From Prorocentrum cordatum (taxonomy: Eukaryota; Sar; Dinophyceae; Prorocentrales; Prorocentraceae), in contig CAUYUJ010015727.1 of the NCBI GenBank assembly GCA_963575745.1, positions 416,820-480,819 of the forward strand: a stretch of DNA of 64,000 nt. The letters are read 5' to 3'. Positions 1 through 10,488 of the stretch are shown piece after piece (position 1 is the stretch's first letter; each line of letters opens with the position of its first letter). The position numbers were made by a program, and so were the translations under genes. The notes beneath the pieces were generated by a model that did not search any database, had not been told where the DNA came from, and saw only the letters and a list, made by a program, of their open reading frames with translations.

Positions 1-425
1 TTCGACTGTCCACCTCCACCTCCGCCAAACGACCACCAGAGTCCACCAGCGCAAAACTCCGACGTCCAGCCTCCAGCGTCCGACGTTCCAACTCCACTTC
101 GACCTAATGACCTCCAGCGTCCACCAACACAACACTCCGACTCCAGACTTCTAACATCCGACTTTCCACCTGCACCTCCGCCAGTCGACTTCCAGCGTCC
201 ACCAGCGCAACACTCTGACCTCCAGCATCCAGCATCCGACTCCGCACCTCCACCCCCACCAATCGACCGCCAGCGTCCACCAGCGCAACTCGCCGATCTC
301 CAGTCTGCAACATCCGACATTCCACCTCCACTTCGACCTGTCGACGTCCAACGCCCAACAGCGCAACATTCCGACCTCCATCCTACCTTCCACCTCCACC
401 TCCACCTATCGAGCTCCAACCTTCA
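1..425. repeat. 78-bp minisatellite
   Basis: Degenerate tandem repeat built around GTCCACCAGCGCAAC. The core recurs at 41, 119, 197, 275 and 353, a constant 78-bp spacing. Because 78 is a multiple of three, reverse-strand frames stay open and encode a 26-residue periodic peptide (core VALVDAGG). That openness is explained by the period, and there is no independent sign of coding. Confidence 0.85.
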
Positions 426-659
426 CCGACGAAGGGAGGAGGACGGGGAAAGTACAGTGCAGTAGGGAGTGACTTTCCTGTTGCGCCCTTGCGATTTCGA
501 CCGCAGTGCCTCAGCTCCGGCGGCGGACGAGCGGAATACGCCAACGTCGTCGGCGAGTTCCCCAGTTCTCTTGCGCAGCGACCCCGTCCTGACATCCCTA
601 GCGAACCACCCCCAGCACCGCCAGCACCAGCCATCGACACAAGTGGCACCACCAACCTC

Positions 660-1020
660 ACCATAACCCATAAGAGTGCGAGGTCATTGGAAACCGATGA
701 CCGCATCGAGGAGCTTATACGAGACGTACAAAGTTACCGCTGGGATGCAATTCTAATCAACGAGACCTGGAGGACACAGCCAAAAGAGCTTTGGACTACA
801 GTGGAAGGACATACCTTCGCAGGGTCTGGGAGCGACAGGCGCTGCCATGAAGTCGCAATTCTCTCAAACAAGCGCTGGAGCCGTCATGTAATGTCAGTTT
901 CAGGCAATCGGCGCAAGACTGGCCACAGTGACTGTCAAAAGAGGGCGCATCCTATTACAGTTCGTTTTTCAGCATACTTTGCACACGCTGGGTATACGGA
1001 CGCACTTTTTTTGACCCGCG
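660..1020 (+). pseudogene. LINE endonuclease domain, N-terminal part
   Basis: The translation shows RSLETDDRIEELI followed by WDAILINETWR, the usual start of an endonuclease/exonuclease/phosphatase fold, where the Glu of the NETW motif is a metal ligand. Near position 900 the reading frame shifts: the continuation ARLATVTVKRGRILL and then YFAHAGYTD lies in other frames, as expected for the middle of this domain. The domain is cut off at about 1020-1030. It would have nicked target DNA for target-primed reverse transcription. Confidence 0.7.
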
Positions 1021-1029
1021 GGTCGAAAG

Positions 1030-1570
1030 CGCACCTCTTCCGGTCGAAGCTAAGCGGGCCGCGCGAAGCTTGAATTAATCAGAGATGGGGGAAGAAAAGG
1101 GGGGCGCAGCCTCAGAACGAGGCCAGGAGGAGGCAGCGCCTCGGAATCGGGCGGTGCCGAAGCCAACGTGCTTGCAAAGGAGCGCCTTCTCGCAGGTATG
1201 CGGACGCGCGCGCACAGAGCATGTGCAACGGCATCGGTGCTGTGCTCCAGGGAGGCCCGCGCCCGCAGCGCACGGACCATTCCCGCAGCAGACCTTAGTG
1301 CCCAGGCTGGTGCACAGACGGGTGCTGCAGCGACCGTCAACGACGCTTCGTCTCGTTGTGTGGGACCCCACGGGCACAGTGCCGTTTTGTATACATGCTC
1401 CGCGTGCGGATAATGTATTAAAAATGAAGGGATCTAGTATTAAAAACAACGAGGGGTTCATGCATAAACTTGTTCATGAATTAGCCATGTATTAAAGTCC
1501 TGTATCTTTGAAGCGAATCCCATGTACTAGAGACTGCCCTGCACGGCGACGGGAACTCCAGAGGGCAATG
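1030..1570. other. Unrecognised insertion inside the LINE
   Basis: This stretch separates the two halves of the endonuclease domain and shows no LINE-like translation. It is GC-rich to about 1400 and AT-richer around 1420-1500, with TATTAAAAA-like words near 1410-1440 and 1490. No terminal repeats or target duplication could be fixed. Two overlapping open frames are present without recognisable motifs. Confidence 0.4.
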
Positions 1571-1690
1571 GTTGCGACATTGGGGCCACGACCGAGAGGC
1601 CCGCCATCGTGATTCCGTTCTTCCGCAAGCCCCCCCACAGACATATTCTTTCACACCACGACCGCGGGCAGCCCGCGACAATGCGATGAC

Positions 1691-2611
1691 ATGCCGGCAG
1701 ATAGAAGCCCGCTTCCTCTATGCACGAGCGCCGAGGCCACGAGCATCGCAGATCTCAGCTCGGACCACGCAGCTGTCGTACTTCGCAGTCGCTTCCCGGT
1801 GCCACCGAACGGTAAAACTACACGCCACCCAGGACATCCCATGTCGCGGGCCGACATTTGCATCGGACACTGGGCACGCGTAGACTTCGACGAGTACCGA
1901 CGACATTTGGGTCTCCAGTTGCAGCCGGCGGCACTTCCGACAGACCCGCAGGGTCTCAACCTCATCATCGAGAAGAGCTTGTGTACCTCCACAACTCACA
2001 GAGCTGCCGCCGCGTCTGCGTCCTCACGAGCAGCCATGACCAACACCAACCACGACACCAAGCACCAGCAACACGACGACATCATCGAAGACCTGGTCAA
2101 GCAGCGACAGAACACGCCTACGGCAAACAGCAATGCCCGACGAGCAATCAGCAAAAATAATCGGCAAAGCATTCGACGACAGAAGCGCGCTGACCGGAGG
2201 GAGCGAATCAACGCCATACTGGAGCAGTGCAAGGGCCTGAAAAAAATCCGCTTCATCGAAACACGGCGGCGGAGGATTCTAATTACAGAGATGGTTGGGG
2301 CCGACGGCAGCAAGCAGACAACGAGGCAGGGGATAGCAGACACATTTGTTGATGTTTACGCTCAGTTGTATACTTCTTCCCGCAGCCTTGACCCCGCGCC
2401 AACCGCAGCGCACAAGCCACCTGAGATTTCACCTTTCACGCCGACGGAACTCACCGCAGCAATCGCGCAGCTCAAGGGGGGCGGCAAAACACCAGACACT
2501 AGTAGAATTCGCGCTGACATGCTTCAAAAATCAGGTCCCGAGCTCCAGCGTGCCTTACTACAGTTGTACAAAACCATCATACAGGCAGACGCCCCTACGC
2601 CGGCCAGCTAG
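1691..2611 (+). pseudogene. LINE endonuclease C-terminus and RT N-terminus
   Basis: One open frame of about 306 codons. ADLSSDHAAVVLRSRF near its start carries the SDH motif that ends the endonuclease domain, with the catalytic His. A basic linker with many Arg and Lys follows, then FVDVYAQLYTSS and TAAIAQLKGGGKTPDTSRIRADML, the typical approach to a LINE RT, where the equivalent words are usually 'L..L+..KA.G.D.I..E.L'. A stop at 2609-2611 breaks the frame just before RT block 1. Confidence 0.75.
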
Positions 2612-3645
2612 AGAAAGACCGTCATCACTGTAATCCACAAGTCGGGCGATTTGACGTTTCCACAGAATTATCGCCCTATCTGCACAATACCGATGCTGTA
2701 TAAGCTTTTCAGCCGACTACTGTACAACAGGCTACAACCAACTTGAGGACGACAGCAACCCGACGACCAGGCGGGCTTTCGCCCTGGACGAGGCACACGC
2801 GACCACCTATTTATTTTCAATATTCTAAGTGAAAGGGCAGCCGAATGGAAGCATAATCTCTGGGCTGCAGCCATAGATTTCAAAAAGGCTTTCGACACAG
2901 TCGAACACGACAGCCTGTGGGCAGCTCTGCATCACCAAGACGTCACGCCTGGGCACGTAGACCTTCTACGACGCACGTACAAAGACCAAGCAGCCGTGGT
3001 CCGCACCGACACCACTAGTAAAGTGTTCGACCTCCAACGCGGCACAAAGCAAGGGAATCCATTGAGCTCATTGATACTCAATGCACTACTCTAACACGTC
3101 TTAGCACCGCTGATCTTCTCAGTGTGGAACACCAAGGCGTCCAACTGGGACACACCGGCGCGGCGACACTCACGAACCTTCGGTTGCACATGACATCTTG
3201 CTGACGAGCCAAACACTGCCCATCCTAAGAGCAATGCTTTCCGACCTCATCACCGCAGCGAGACAGCACGGACTGGACTTGCACCCGATCAAGGCCAAAT
3301 TCATGACCAATCAGCCTCGACACCGCGACCGAACAGCTAACGTAGCAGGAATGGACATCGTCATATTACCACGAACAAGCAGCATCACCTACCTGGGCCA
3401 GACCATTACTTTCCACGACGCACCCAGAACCGAAATAAAGCACCAGATTCAAGCAGCATGGGCATGCTCCAGCAGCCACAGACAAGAATTCACCAGCAAG
3501 CATTATCCACTGCGACACCGACTACGACTATACAGGGGCACCGTCATCCCTACGATGACGTACGGAGTAGAGACGTTGACGTTGACAGAGCCTCTCCAGC
3601 AGCAGTTACGCAGAACACAACGACGGATGGTACGATCATAATCGG
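2612..3645 (+). pseudogene. LINE reverse transcriptase core, frameshifted
   Basis: Conceptual translation across frames gives RT landmarks in order: NYRPICTIPMLYKLFSRLL near 2668-2720, GFRPGRGTRDHL near 2775, AAIDFKKAFDTVEHDSL near 2867-2917 (motif A, with its catalytic Asp), RGTKQGNPLSSL near 3038-3073 (motif B), and AHDILLTS near 3186-3207, where an active element has a (F/Y)ADD motif. The altered catalytic box plus internal stops make this copy dead. YRGTVIPTMTYGVETL near 3529 is the usual sequence after the thumb. Confidence 0.75.
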
Positions 3646-4114
3646 GACGCCGAGGAGACGCACGGCAGCGACACCGACACCACAACACAACCCAGAGACA
3701 TTCCCAGACAATCACAACGTTTCTAGCAGCATAGCACCAAACGACTCCAGCGAGTCCGACGCTTGCAGCAACCCGCTTGCACACCAGCCAAACGCGCAGG
3801 ACGATTTCAGCGACGACGAAAGCACGCAACCGGGCAATACGCAGAACGAGGACGTCGAGTTGTGGTCCGACTTCATCCGCAGGAGCACACGGAGAGCAGA
3901 AACATTGATGCTGAAACAGAATATGCCCAATGTACTCCACCTGCGCCGAAGGATGTCCTGGCGCTGGGCACATACAATGGCTCTTCACCCTTCGACACGC
4001 TGGACACAGAGAGGACACCGGGCAGGAGCAGATCCGAACGGCGACCCAACCACGACAACATCAACACAACAGCACAAACGACCTGCGGTGGTTGTCAGCG
4101 GCTGGGAGCACTGA
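3646..4114 (+). pseudogene. LINE C-terminal region
   Basis: In the frame ending at 4114 the translation contains ELWSDFIRRSTRRAE and RRRMSWRWAHTMALHP followed by RWTQRGHRAG. This resembles the conserved tail of dinoflagellate LINE ORF2 proteins ('W..fI.R.T..ae ... RRWRWAGHVAR'). It is offset from the RT core by a frameshift near 3640. The function of this tail in the family is not established. Confidence 0.6.
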
Positions 4115-5795
4115 GTGGTGGTTATCACGTGAGTCCGCCTATGTTTCACATGTTGAAGGCCACGGCCTCCACGCCATGCCCTAATGGGCACGGGCGTGCT
4201 CCCCGTAGGAGCACGCACGCCTCCGGCGTTCGCTTCGCGTCGCTTCGCTTCCAGGGTGAAAGCTCCCTGCGGTGTCAGAGACCAACGCTGGGGCCGGCAC
4301 GACGCGAACTTGCCGTAAGTGTTGTCCCTCAGGCGTGCCAGGGTTTTGTGGTCCCAGGCACTCTGGAGTGCTGGCATGGCCTGCCAAGGGTAGCCCCTGC
4401 GGAGCAGCGGGCGAGCCCTGCTCTGTGGAACTCGTGTTTGCCGGACACAGAGGACACAGAGGCGAGGGGAGCACAGAGGACTCATGGAGGCGAGGGGGGC
4501 ATCGACGTGAGGGGGATCACGAGGCGAGGACCAGCCCCAGCGGAGCAGGGGCTGGGCGAGGACACAGAGGACACGGAGGGGGGATCGGCGGCGGAAGGCT
4601 CGCGCGCGTCGCGTCGGCGCGGCGGCGACCCCGCCGCGGGCGCTCGAGGGGTGAACGCCGGCGGCGGCCCAGAATCAGCCCGTGGGGGACGATCTGGCGA
4701 TCGAGAAGCCAGCGATCGCCCAGGGTGGAACGATCCGCACGGCGTCGCGAGCCCACGCCCAGATGGCCACGACGCGAGCTTTTTTTCCACGCGTTTTTGT
4801 TCCTGGAGCGTGCTCCTGCCTCGGAGGTTGTCCTGCCTCGGCTCCTGAAGCTTTTCGCGCCTCGGGATGCGTTTCAGCAGCTGCGCATCGCTGAGAGCGT
4901 TGCGGAGCTGCCCGAATCGTCCCGACAGGCCGCCAGAGAATTGAGTCATGACCCGACGACGGACTGCAAGAGTGACCCATCGCCAGATTGACCTGCTGGG
5001 TACGGGCCCATAAGGGGGGCCCTCCCAGCCGTAGCTTGCGCTCCTGGGTCTGGCCCCCACGCAGCCCCCAACACCCGCGCGTGCCAGAGGGTACTCATTG
5101 CGTGAAGCCGAGGGCTAGAACCAGATTGTTGGATGCTTTTTAGATCGGGATTCGAGTGTCGGCTCTGGAGTATTCTTTTTGCCCGTGCTGGGCCTCTCAA
5201 GGCCAAGGGGCATGAAGAGGAGTGGTAGGAAGAGTCGAAGGGTGAGTACGAGGGGACCAGGAAGGGTGAAAGAGTAGGGGGAAAGGGAAAGAGCGGGAAG
5301 GGAGCAGGGTAGTTCGGCAGTGTGACTTGGGTGGACAGAGTGCCACCAGGAAGGCACAGTGCTGCCTGGAGTTGCAGGAGGAAGGGCGATGTGATTCGGA
5401 GAAAGAGGAGGAATGGGACGCCAAGCACCAAGGTGAGGAGCTAAAGGGGTCAGGCGTATGGAGGGCAGGAGTGCCCAATGGTAAACTGTATTCTTAAGTG
5501 CTGGCGTTGTCAGCGAGACCAGGAATGAGACCGCACATCTCCCAAGGCAGGACGTTTCCTGGGCCACGTGGACGCCAGGCTGAGTTCTGGCCTGGACGCG
5601 CGCGCGCCCGAGCACTGGGGGCAAGTCTGGGGCCCTTTTTGGGCCCTCGAGCGCACTCCTGAAGAGAGGCAGGGATCGAAGAAACATACCTTAAACACAA
5701 ACTTTTGGCGCTCCACGCGGATTTCTTGGATCCGCGTTGGGTCCCCCCGGCGGCGCCTCCAGCGCCGCCCCTGGCGCGCTCCGCGCGAGGCCTCG
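4115..5795. other. Gene-free stretch with small hairpins
   Basis: No convincing gene. Directly downstream of the LINE lie a perfect 7-bp hairpin (4196-4214, GTGCTCC/GGAGCAC) and an 8-bp hairpin (4532-4556, CCAGCCCC/GGGGCTGG), possibly part of a LINE 3' tail. At 4437-4580 words such as GGACACAGAGGACAC and GAGGCGAGG recur. A motif around 4610-4690 (GGCGACCCC then GCTCGAGGGGTGAAC) returns in diverged form at 52333-52375. Open frames on both strands look like chance products of GC-rich repeats. Confidence 0.5.
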
Positions 5796-5996
5796 TAGAT
5801 GGGGTCCAAGTACATGGGGCCGGAGGATCGCGCCAGATCGTCGATGCATCGGGGCTGCGGCTCAATACGAAGCCAGATTTGTTCCACGTTGGCGTCGCCG
5901 AGTCATCGCCGACATCGCCGATACATCGCCGATTCATCGCCGATGTATCGGCGATGCGGCGCGATCCTTCGACCTCATCTACTCGGACCCCATCTA
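5796..5996. mobile_element. MITE with ~55-60-bp TIRs and TA target site
   Basis: The left end (TAGATGGGGTCC at 5796) and right end (GGACCCCATCTA, ending 5996) are inverted copies. Similarity continues inward about 55-60 bp, including AGGATCGCGCC on both arms and its complement GGCGCGATCCT. Both ends are bounded by TA, the target duplication of Tc1/mariner-type elements. The centre holds degenerate CGCCGATnCAT repeats. No transposase is encoded; at about 200 bp it is a non-autonomous element. Confidence 0.7.
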
Positions 5997-6987
5997 GGAT
6001 GCCTTTTTCTATTCTTATGTATTGTTATTTGGCCGCAGGTGCCGTCGCTGACACAGGGCCGACGACGCCTGGGAAGGAAGCTTCATCGTCCCAGCCTCTA
6101 TACCATTGACGCTGGGTGTGTCACTTGCGTAGACTGCGCAGATTCGCTGGCCCTCTCCTCGCACATGCTTTCTCTGTCGCGGGCCTGGCGAGCGTGCAGG
6201 ACAGTCGCGCGGCCCAGGGGGCGCTGAACGGTGAGTTGTGCTCTACAAGTCAACGGATGACAAACCACCCGTACCCTACAATTGTTGCTTACTAATTATC
6301 CCTTTGGGCGTTTACTAGACAGCCTTGCCCTGTTTGATTACATCTTGCGGTGCGTTTACTATGTAAACGGCTTCGCGTGTCGGGGTGATTATGGAGGTGG
6401 ATTTTCTGCCCGCTCACAAAGGGCCATTGAAAAGAGAGGCAGGGCGGCCGCGGAGGGAGAGAGAGGGGGGGAGCGGGCCTGGCGGGGGGGGCACACTCAG
6501 GCCATGAAGGTACTCGTCAGCATGCGGCGGCCCAGGCTCGCTCGAGTCGTGGCGTGCCCACTGGGCGCCCCGGAGGTACCCAAGCTACCCACGGCTCCGA
6601 CAAGCTCCGCGAGTGCGCGCGGTGCCAACGGGGCCCCACCAACACGGAATCATCCTTGCTGCCCGCGCCGTGGTCCCGATTAGGTTCCACGTCGTTCGTG
6701 CGGCCACATGAGTCCCCACCACCTGTTAATTTCCTGCCGTTTAGGCTTCGGAGGGGGCCGAGGATTCTTTTCATGGACCCTCGGCCAACGAAGGCGTCCA
6801 TAAAGAAATGTCCAAACGTACCTCCACCCTCCACTTTCTTTACACCGTAACCCAACCCACTTGTCGACCAATTATTCATCTGCCCCATGGGGCCGTAAAC
6901 GGGATTCACCCCCTGCCGGCTCACGGCGCCTGTCAATGTCAGTAAACCATCACAGTATGTTGCCATGTGCCAACCGCCACATCAGTA
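5997..6987. other. No recognisable feature
   Basis: Mixed-composition DNA without a convincing gene, RNA or repeat. The stretch 6280-6380 is unusually AT-rich for this window. 6440-6495 is a short G-rich tract. The longest open frame (about 150 codons, minus strand, 6517-6966) shows no motif I recognise. Confidence 0.4.
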
Positions 6988-7163
6988 CACCAAGGGTCGA
7001 CCAGCGTCGTCCGTGCCATGGCGTTCCGTCAGGCCTCCATGTCATTCATGTGGTGTCGCCGTGTCTCCCGTCCATTCCGTGCACCAAGGGTCGCCCAGCT
7101 TCGTCCGTGCCAAGGTGTTCCGTCAGGCCTCCATGTCACTCATGTGGCGCCGTTGTGCCTCCC
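6988..7163. repeat. 94-bp tandem duplication
   Basis: Two copies of an ~82-bp block beginning CACCAAGGGTCG and running through TTCCGTCAGGCCTCCATGTCA to TCTCCC/CCTCCC, at 6988-7069 and 7082-7163. They differ at scattered positions, so the duplication is not recent. No gene is evident. Confidence 0.75.
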
Positions 7164-7526
7164 AAGCTTTCAGAAGGGGCATTCCCTGCCCACGTCATGG
7201 CCCCATCAGGTTCCGTGTGGTTTTGGGCAGGTCATGCCCATGCCCTCCAATTCATCTGAGGCTCCGTGCTCATTCCTGGCAGCGTGCAGGGCCCCGCAGG
7301 ATCCTGCAAAACCCGACTGACCTGGGTGTGTGTTGACCCGGGCCAGTGCATCTACCACGAATTACATGGCCCCTCCTCCTGTTTGAAGAAGGTCCCTTGG
7401 CGCCCCCTGGGCCGCACCCGAGCCTCGGGCCATGATTTGCGGACCCCCCTCTTGGACGTCCCCCTCTTGCACGCCCCATCCCCCAGCCCCCTGCCTGGGC
7501 CCCCTGGCTGAGCGCCCCCTCAGGCC

Positions 7527-7709
7527 ATTGGTCACCACCCACCAAACCACCCCAACCCGACCCGAAGGCTCGGATTTACCCTCGATTTCCAGTGAGGGGG
7601 GGGTCGGGAAACATCTAAAAAAACACGTGTGGAACCCTTACCCCCCCCCCCCAACCCGAAATTCGGGTCTTCGGGTTGGGTTGGGGTGGTCTGGTAGGTA
7701 GTCAATTGG
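7527..7709. mobile_element. MITE with imperfect TIRs and 5-bp target duplication
   Basis: The left arm (7532 onward, CCACCAAACCACCCCAACCC) and right arm (ending 7704) are inverted copies for about 45 bp, with the shared core ACCACCCCAACCC. The element is about 173 bp and is flanked by the direct repeat ATTGG at 7527-7531 and 7705-7709, a plausible target duplication. The interior contains a C run near 7640-7652. No coding capacity. Confidence 0.65.
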
Positions 7710-9019
7710 CGAAGCCATGGCCAGGCAAACCTCTGATCCGGGCTGGCAGGCCCGGCCCCGCACCCCGTCGTGTCAGCGTCCAGCCGCCCATAGCCGTTTG
7801 AAGCGCCCATCGGACCCTTCCCCAACGATGCCGGGGGATGACGCCCCCGACCTCGTGATCACACTGGTGGCCGGACCCCGTGCTCCGGGCGGGCGCCGGG
7901 CCTCGCCCCGCCCGCGAGTGGTGCCCCGGGCGCTTCTCAGTCCGGGGGGGCATTGCAGTGGTGCTGGCCCGGCCAGCATGTCCGAGCTGGCCGCCAGCGG
8001 GGGCCTGCAGCGTGCGGAGCATGAAGTTCGGAGGGGGCGCCCTCAACGGTGTGCCTGGGACCGCGCGTGGATGCGGACGAAAGCGAGTAGCTGTGGAGTT
8101 TCTTTGCTGTGGAGGCGTGTGCTGGACAGCAGGATCAGCGACAGCGAGTCTTTGGCGTTGGTTGCGGCGACATATACGTGGACATCTGTGGCTGCGCCTC
8201 TACCGCCGTTGTTGGAAAGCCTGGAAGGATTCATGGTTGACCTACGTTCGAGGAGGAGGAGGAGGAGGAGGAGGAGGAGGAGGAGGAGGACCAGTGTAGG
8301 CCCAGGATGCAGCGAGGATGCTGCAATACGCCCTTCCGTCCCAAGTTTCTCCCTCGCCAGTCCCTGCAAGAGTTTCGCTTCGCTACCAGGTGCGCCCCTT
8401 TGAAGGACGAGCGTCCCATGGGCCTGCTTTGCCAGTCCGACGAAAGCCCCGTCATGGAAAGGCAGTGTTTTTTTGCTTCCTGGTGGCGGATGACGAGGGC
8501 ATCGACACCAGCAGGAACACGATGCTCGACGAGGGGTCCCGCGACAGCCCCGCTTTAATGAGGTGGAGGATGAGAGCGATAATCGAACAGCACGAACATC
8601 GGGCTTAAGCGAGCAGGCGCGCACAAGAAGAAAGCAGGACACCATCTCGCAGCGAAGGGGAGACACGCCAGCAGCTGCACGGCCTGCAGCCCAAATCCGC
8701 AGCAAGGGCGCACAGCTTCGGCAAGGCGACCCTGGCATCGCTGCTCCCTCACCCCATCCCGAGCCAGCCTCGGGCGTCCAAGGAGCTGTGGGCCGTGGCA
8801 AGAGTGGGACTCCCCAGGGGCTTGCACGTTTACGCCGCGTCCCTACTGTGGAGTCTGACCGCAGGTCCGTCCAACGCCGAGACGGATGAGGAGCGACAGA
8901 CTCCGGGAGTGCCCTGCCCTCGTCCTCCTCGTCCCGTCTCGCGCTCGTGCCCCCGCCGCCCCCTCGCCCCTCCTCGCCCTCCCCCCCCCCTCTCTCTCGC
9001 CCTGCCTCCTCGCCCTCCT
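7710..9019. other. Gene-free stretch with short GGA microsatellite
   Basis: No gene could be supported. A (GGA)n tract lies at about 8247-8291. Open frames of 200-330 codons exist on both strands but consist of compositionally biased sequence with no recognisable domain. Around 8920-9010 the plus strand becomes C/T-rich, leading into the next small element. Confidence 0.4.
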
Positions 9020-9175
9020 TACCAGCCTGGAACATGTCCCTATCCCCATACTGGGCACCTCCTCATCACGATGCCAATCTTGGGGATTCCCTTATTTTTT
9101 GAGGGCGAATCCCTAAGATTGTCATCGCCTTTTGGCGTGTCAACCTTAGGGATAGGGATACGTTCGAGGCTGGTA
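9020..9175. mobile_element. TA-flanked MITE, family copy 1
   Basis: Ends are TACCAGCCTGGAAC (9020) and its inverted counterpart GTTCGAGGCTGGTA (ending 9175). Similarity extends about 30 bp inward through TCCCTATCCC / GGGATAGGGA. The element is 156 bp with TA at both termini. The centre contains CCCTAAGATTGTCATCGC, shared with a second copy at 10331-10488. No transposase. Confidence 0.7.
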
Positions 9176-9199
9176 ACCTCCCTCCTGGGCCGCCCTCGT

Positions 9200-9475
9200 C
9201 CCCCTCCTCGCCCTCGCTCCCCTGCTCCTCCTCCTCCTCCTCCCCCTCCTCCTCCTCCTCCTCCCCTCCTCCTCCTCCTCCTCCTCCCCCTCCCTCCTCC
9301 TCCTCCTCCTCCTCCTCCCCTCCTCCTCCTCCTCCTCCTCCTCCTCCTCCTCCTCCTCCTCCTCCCCCTCCTCCTCCTCCTCCACCCTCCTCCTCCTCCC
9401 CTCCCCCTCCTCCTCCTCCTCCTCCTTCTCCTCCTCCTCCTCCTCCTCCCCCCTCCTCCTCGCCCTCGCTCCCCC
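9200..9475. repeat. Pyrimidine tract (CTC/CCT)n
   Basis: About 270 bp of almost pure C/T on the plus strand, mostly CCT triplets interrupted by C-rich words. Long open frames here are low-complexity artefacts (poly-Pro/Leu on one strand, poly-Gly/Glu on the other). It pairs as a mirror with the purine tract at 9625-9960. Confidence 0.9.
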
Positions 9476-9624
9476 AGCCGAGCCCAGGAGCCGCAAGCTC
9501 CGGCGAGGACGGCGAGCCGGACGACGACCTGGACGACGCGGAGGAGTTCGCCGGGGGTGGCCTCGGGCGAAGGCCGCCGACCTCCCGGGCGCAGAAGGAG
9601 GGCGTCTCCAGGATCGGCGCGGCC

Positions 9625-9960
9625 GAAAGGGGGGGAGCGGGAGGGGGAGGGGGAGGAGGAGGAGGAGGAGGAGGAGGAGGAGGAGAGGAGGAGAGGAGGA
9701 GGAGGAGGAGGAGGAGGAGGAGGAGGAGGAGGAGGGGAGGAGGGGGAGGAGGGGGAGGAGGGGAGGAGGGGGAGGGGAGAGGGGAGGAGGAGGAGAGGAG
9801 GAGGAGGAGGAGGAGAGGAGGAGGAGAGGAGGAGGAGGAGGAGGAGGAGGGAGGAGGGGGAGGAGGGGGAGGAGGAGGAGGAGGAGGAGGAGGAGGAGGA
9901 GGAGGAGGAGGATGTGGACGAGGAGGAGGAGGAGGAGGAGCAGGAGCAGGAGCAGGAGCA
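9625..9960. repeat. Purine tract (GGA/GAG)n
   Basis: About 330 bp of almost pure A/G on the plus strand, mostly GGA triplets, grading into GGAGCAGGAGCA near 9935-9962. It is complementary in composition to the pyrimidine tract 150 bp upstream, so the two can fold back on each other. Reading frames through it encode only Glu/Gly/Arg runs and are not called as genes. Confidence 0.9.
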
Positions 9961-10330
9961 GGGAAGAGCACGGAAAGAAGGCGACGAAATTTTACAGCAG
10001 TTCTTGCCGCATGATGTTCCAACCTATTTTAGCTCGATCACCAGGAAGAGTTTCGGGCACCAGGACAAGTACCGAAATGTTGGCGGCTTTCGCGTGTCGG
10101 GCCCTGGGAGGCGATAATGGTTCGACACTGTTTCGATACTTTTCTGGGTGCTCGACATTATGTCTGGGATGTGATCCTTCATGACGATGGGAGCAACATC
10201 CTTGTTGTCTATTCTGAGCAGCAAATGTTGTCGGGGTCGCCGCGGGCGTGATCCGCTTGAGGCAGACGGCCGCCGGCCCAACAGCGGCCGCTGTCGGTTT
10301 GGGGACACCATTTGTGCTTGGGCATGGTAT

Positions 10331-10488
10331 TACCAGTTTGACACATCTCCCTATCCCTAGGTTTGGCATCACCTTACCTTGCTATACCGATCTTCAGGAT
10401 ACCCTCAGTTTCTGAGGGCCTATCCCTAAGATTGTCATCGCTTTTGGCTTGCCCATCTCAGGGATGGGGATCAGTTCCAGCCTGGCTA
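10331..10488. mobile_element. TA-flanked MITE, family copy 2
   Basis: Second copy of the 9020-9175 family: TACCAGTTTGACAC at the left, GTTCCAGCCTGGCTA at the right, the same TCCCTATCCC / GGGATGGGGA inner arms, and the shared core CTATCCCTAAGATTGTCATC. Length 158 bp. Arms and body have diverged visibly from copy 1. Confidence 0.65.

Larger units (their letters stand above)
660..4114 (+). mobile_element. Decayed LINE (non-LTR) retrotransposon
   Basis: The pieces occur in LINE order on the plus strand: an endonuclease/exonuclease/phosphatase domain, a reverse transcriptase and a C-terminal region. They lie in different frames with stops between them, so no intact ORF2 remains. An unrelated ~0.5-kb stretch interrupts the endonuclease. 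LINEs of this kind are abundant in dinoflagellate genomes (established knowledge); the assignment here rests on motifs read from the translation. Confidence 0.8.

Noticed and set aside
9020-9175. Transcription terminator hairpin
   Set aside because: The inverted arms are long, TA-bounded and shared with a second copy, as expected of a MITE; no gene ends there.
8795-10117. 440-codon plus-strand frame and 318-codon minus-strand frame through 9.0-10.1 kb
   Set aside because: Both consist almost wholly of Pro/Leu, Gly/Glu or Arg runs from CCT/GGA tracts; openness follows from composition.
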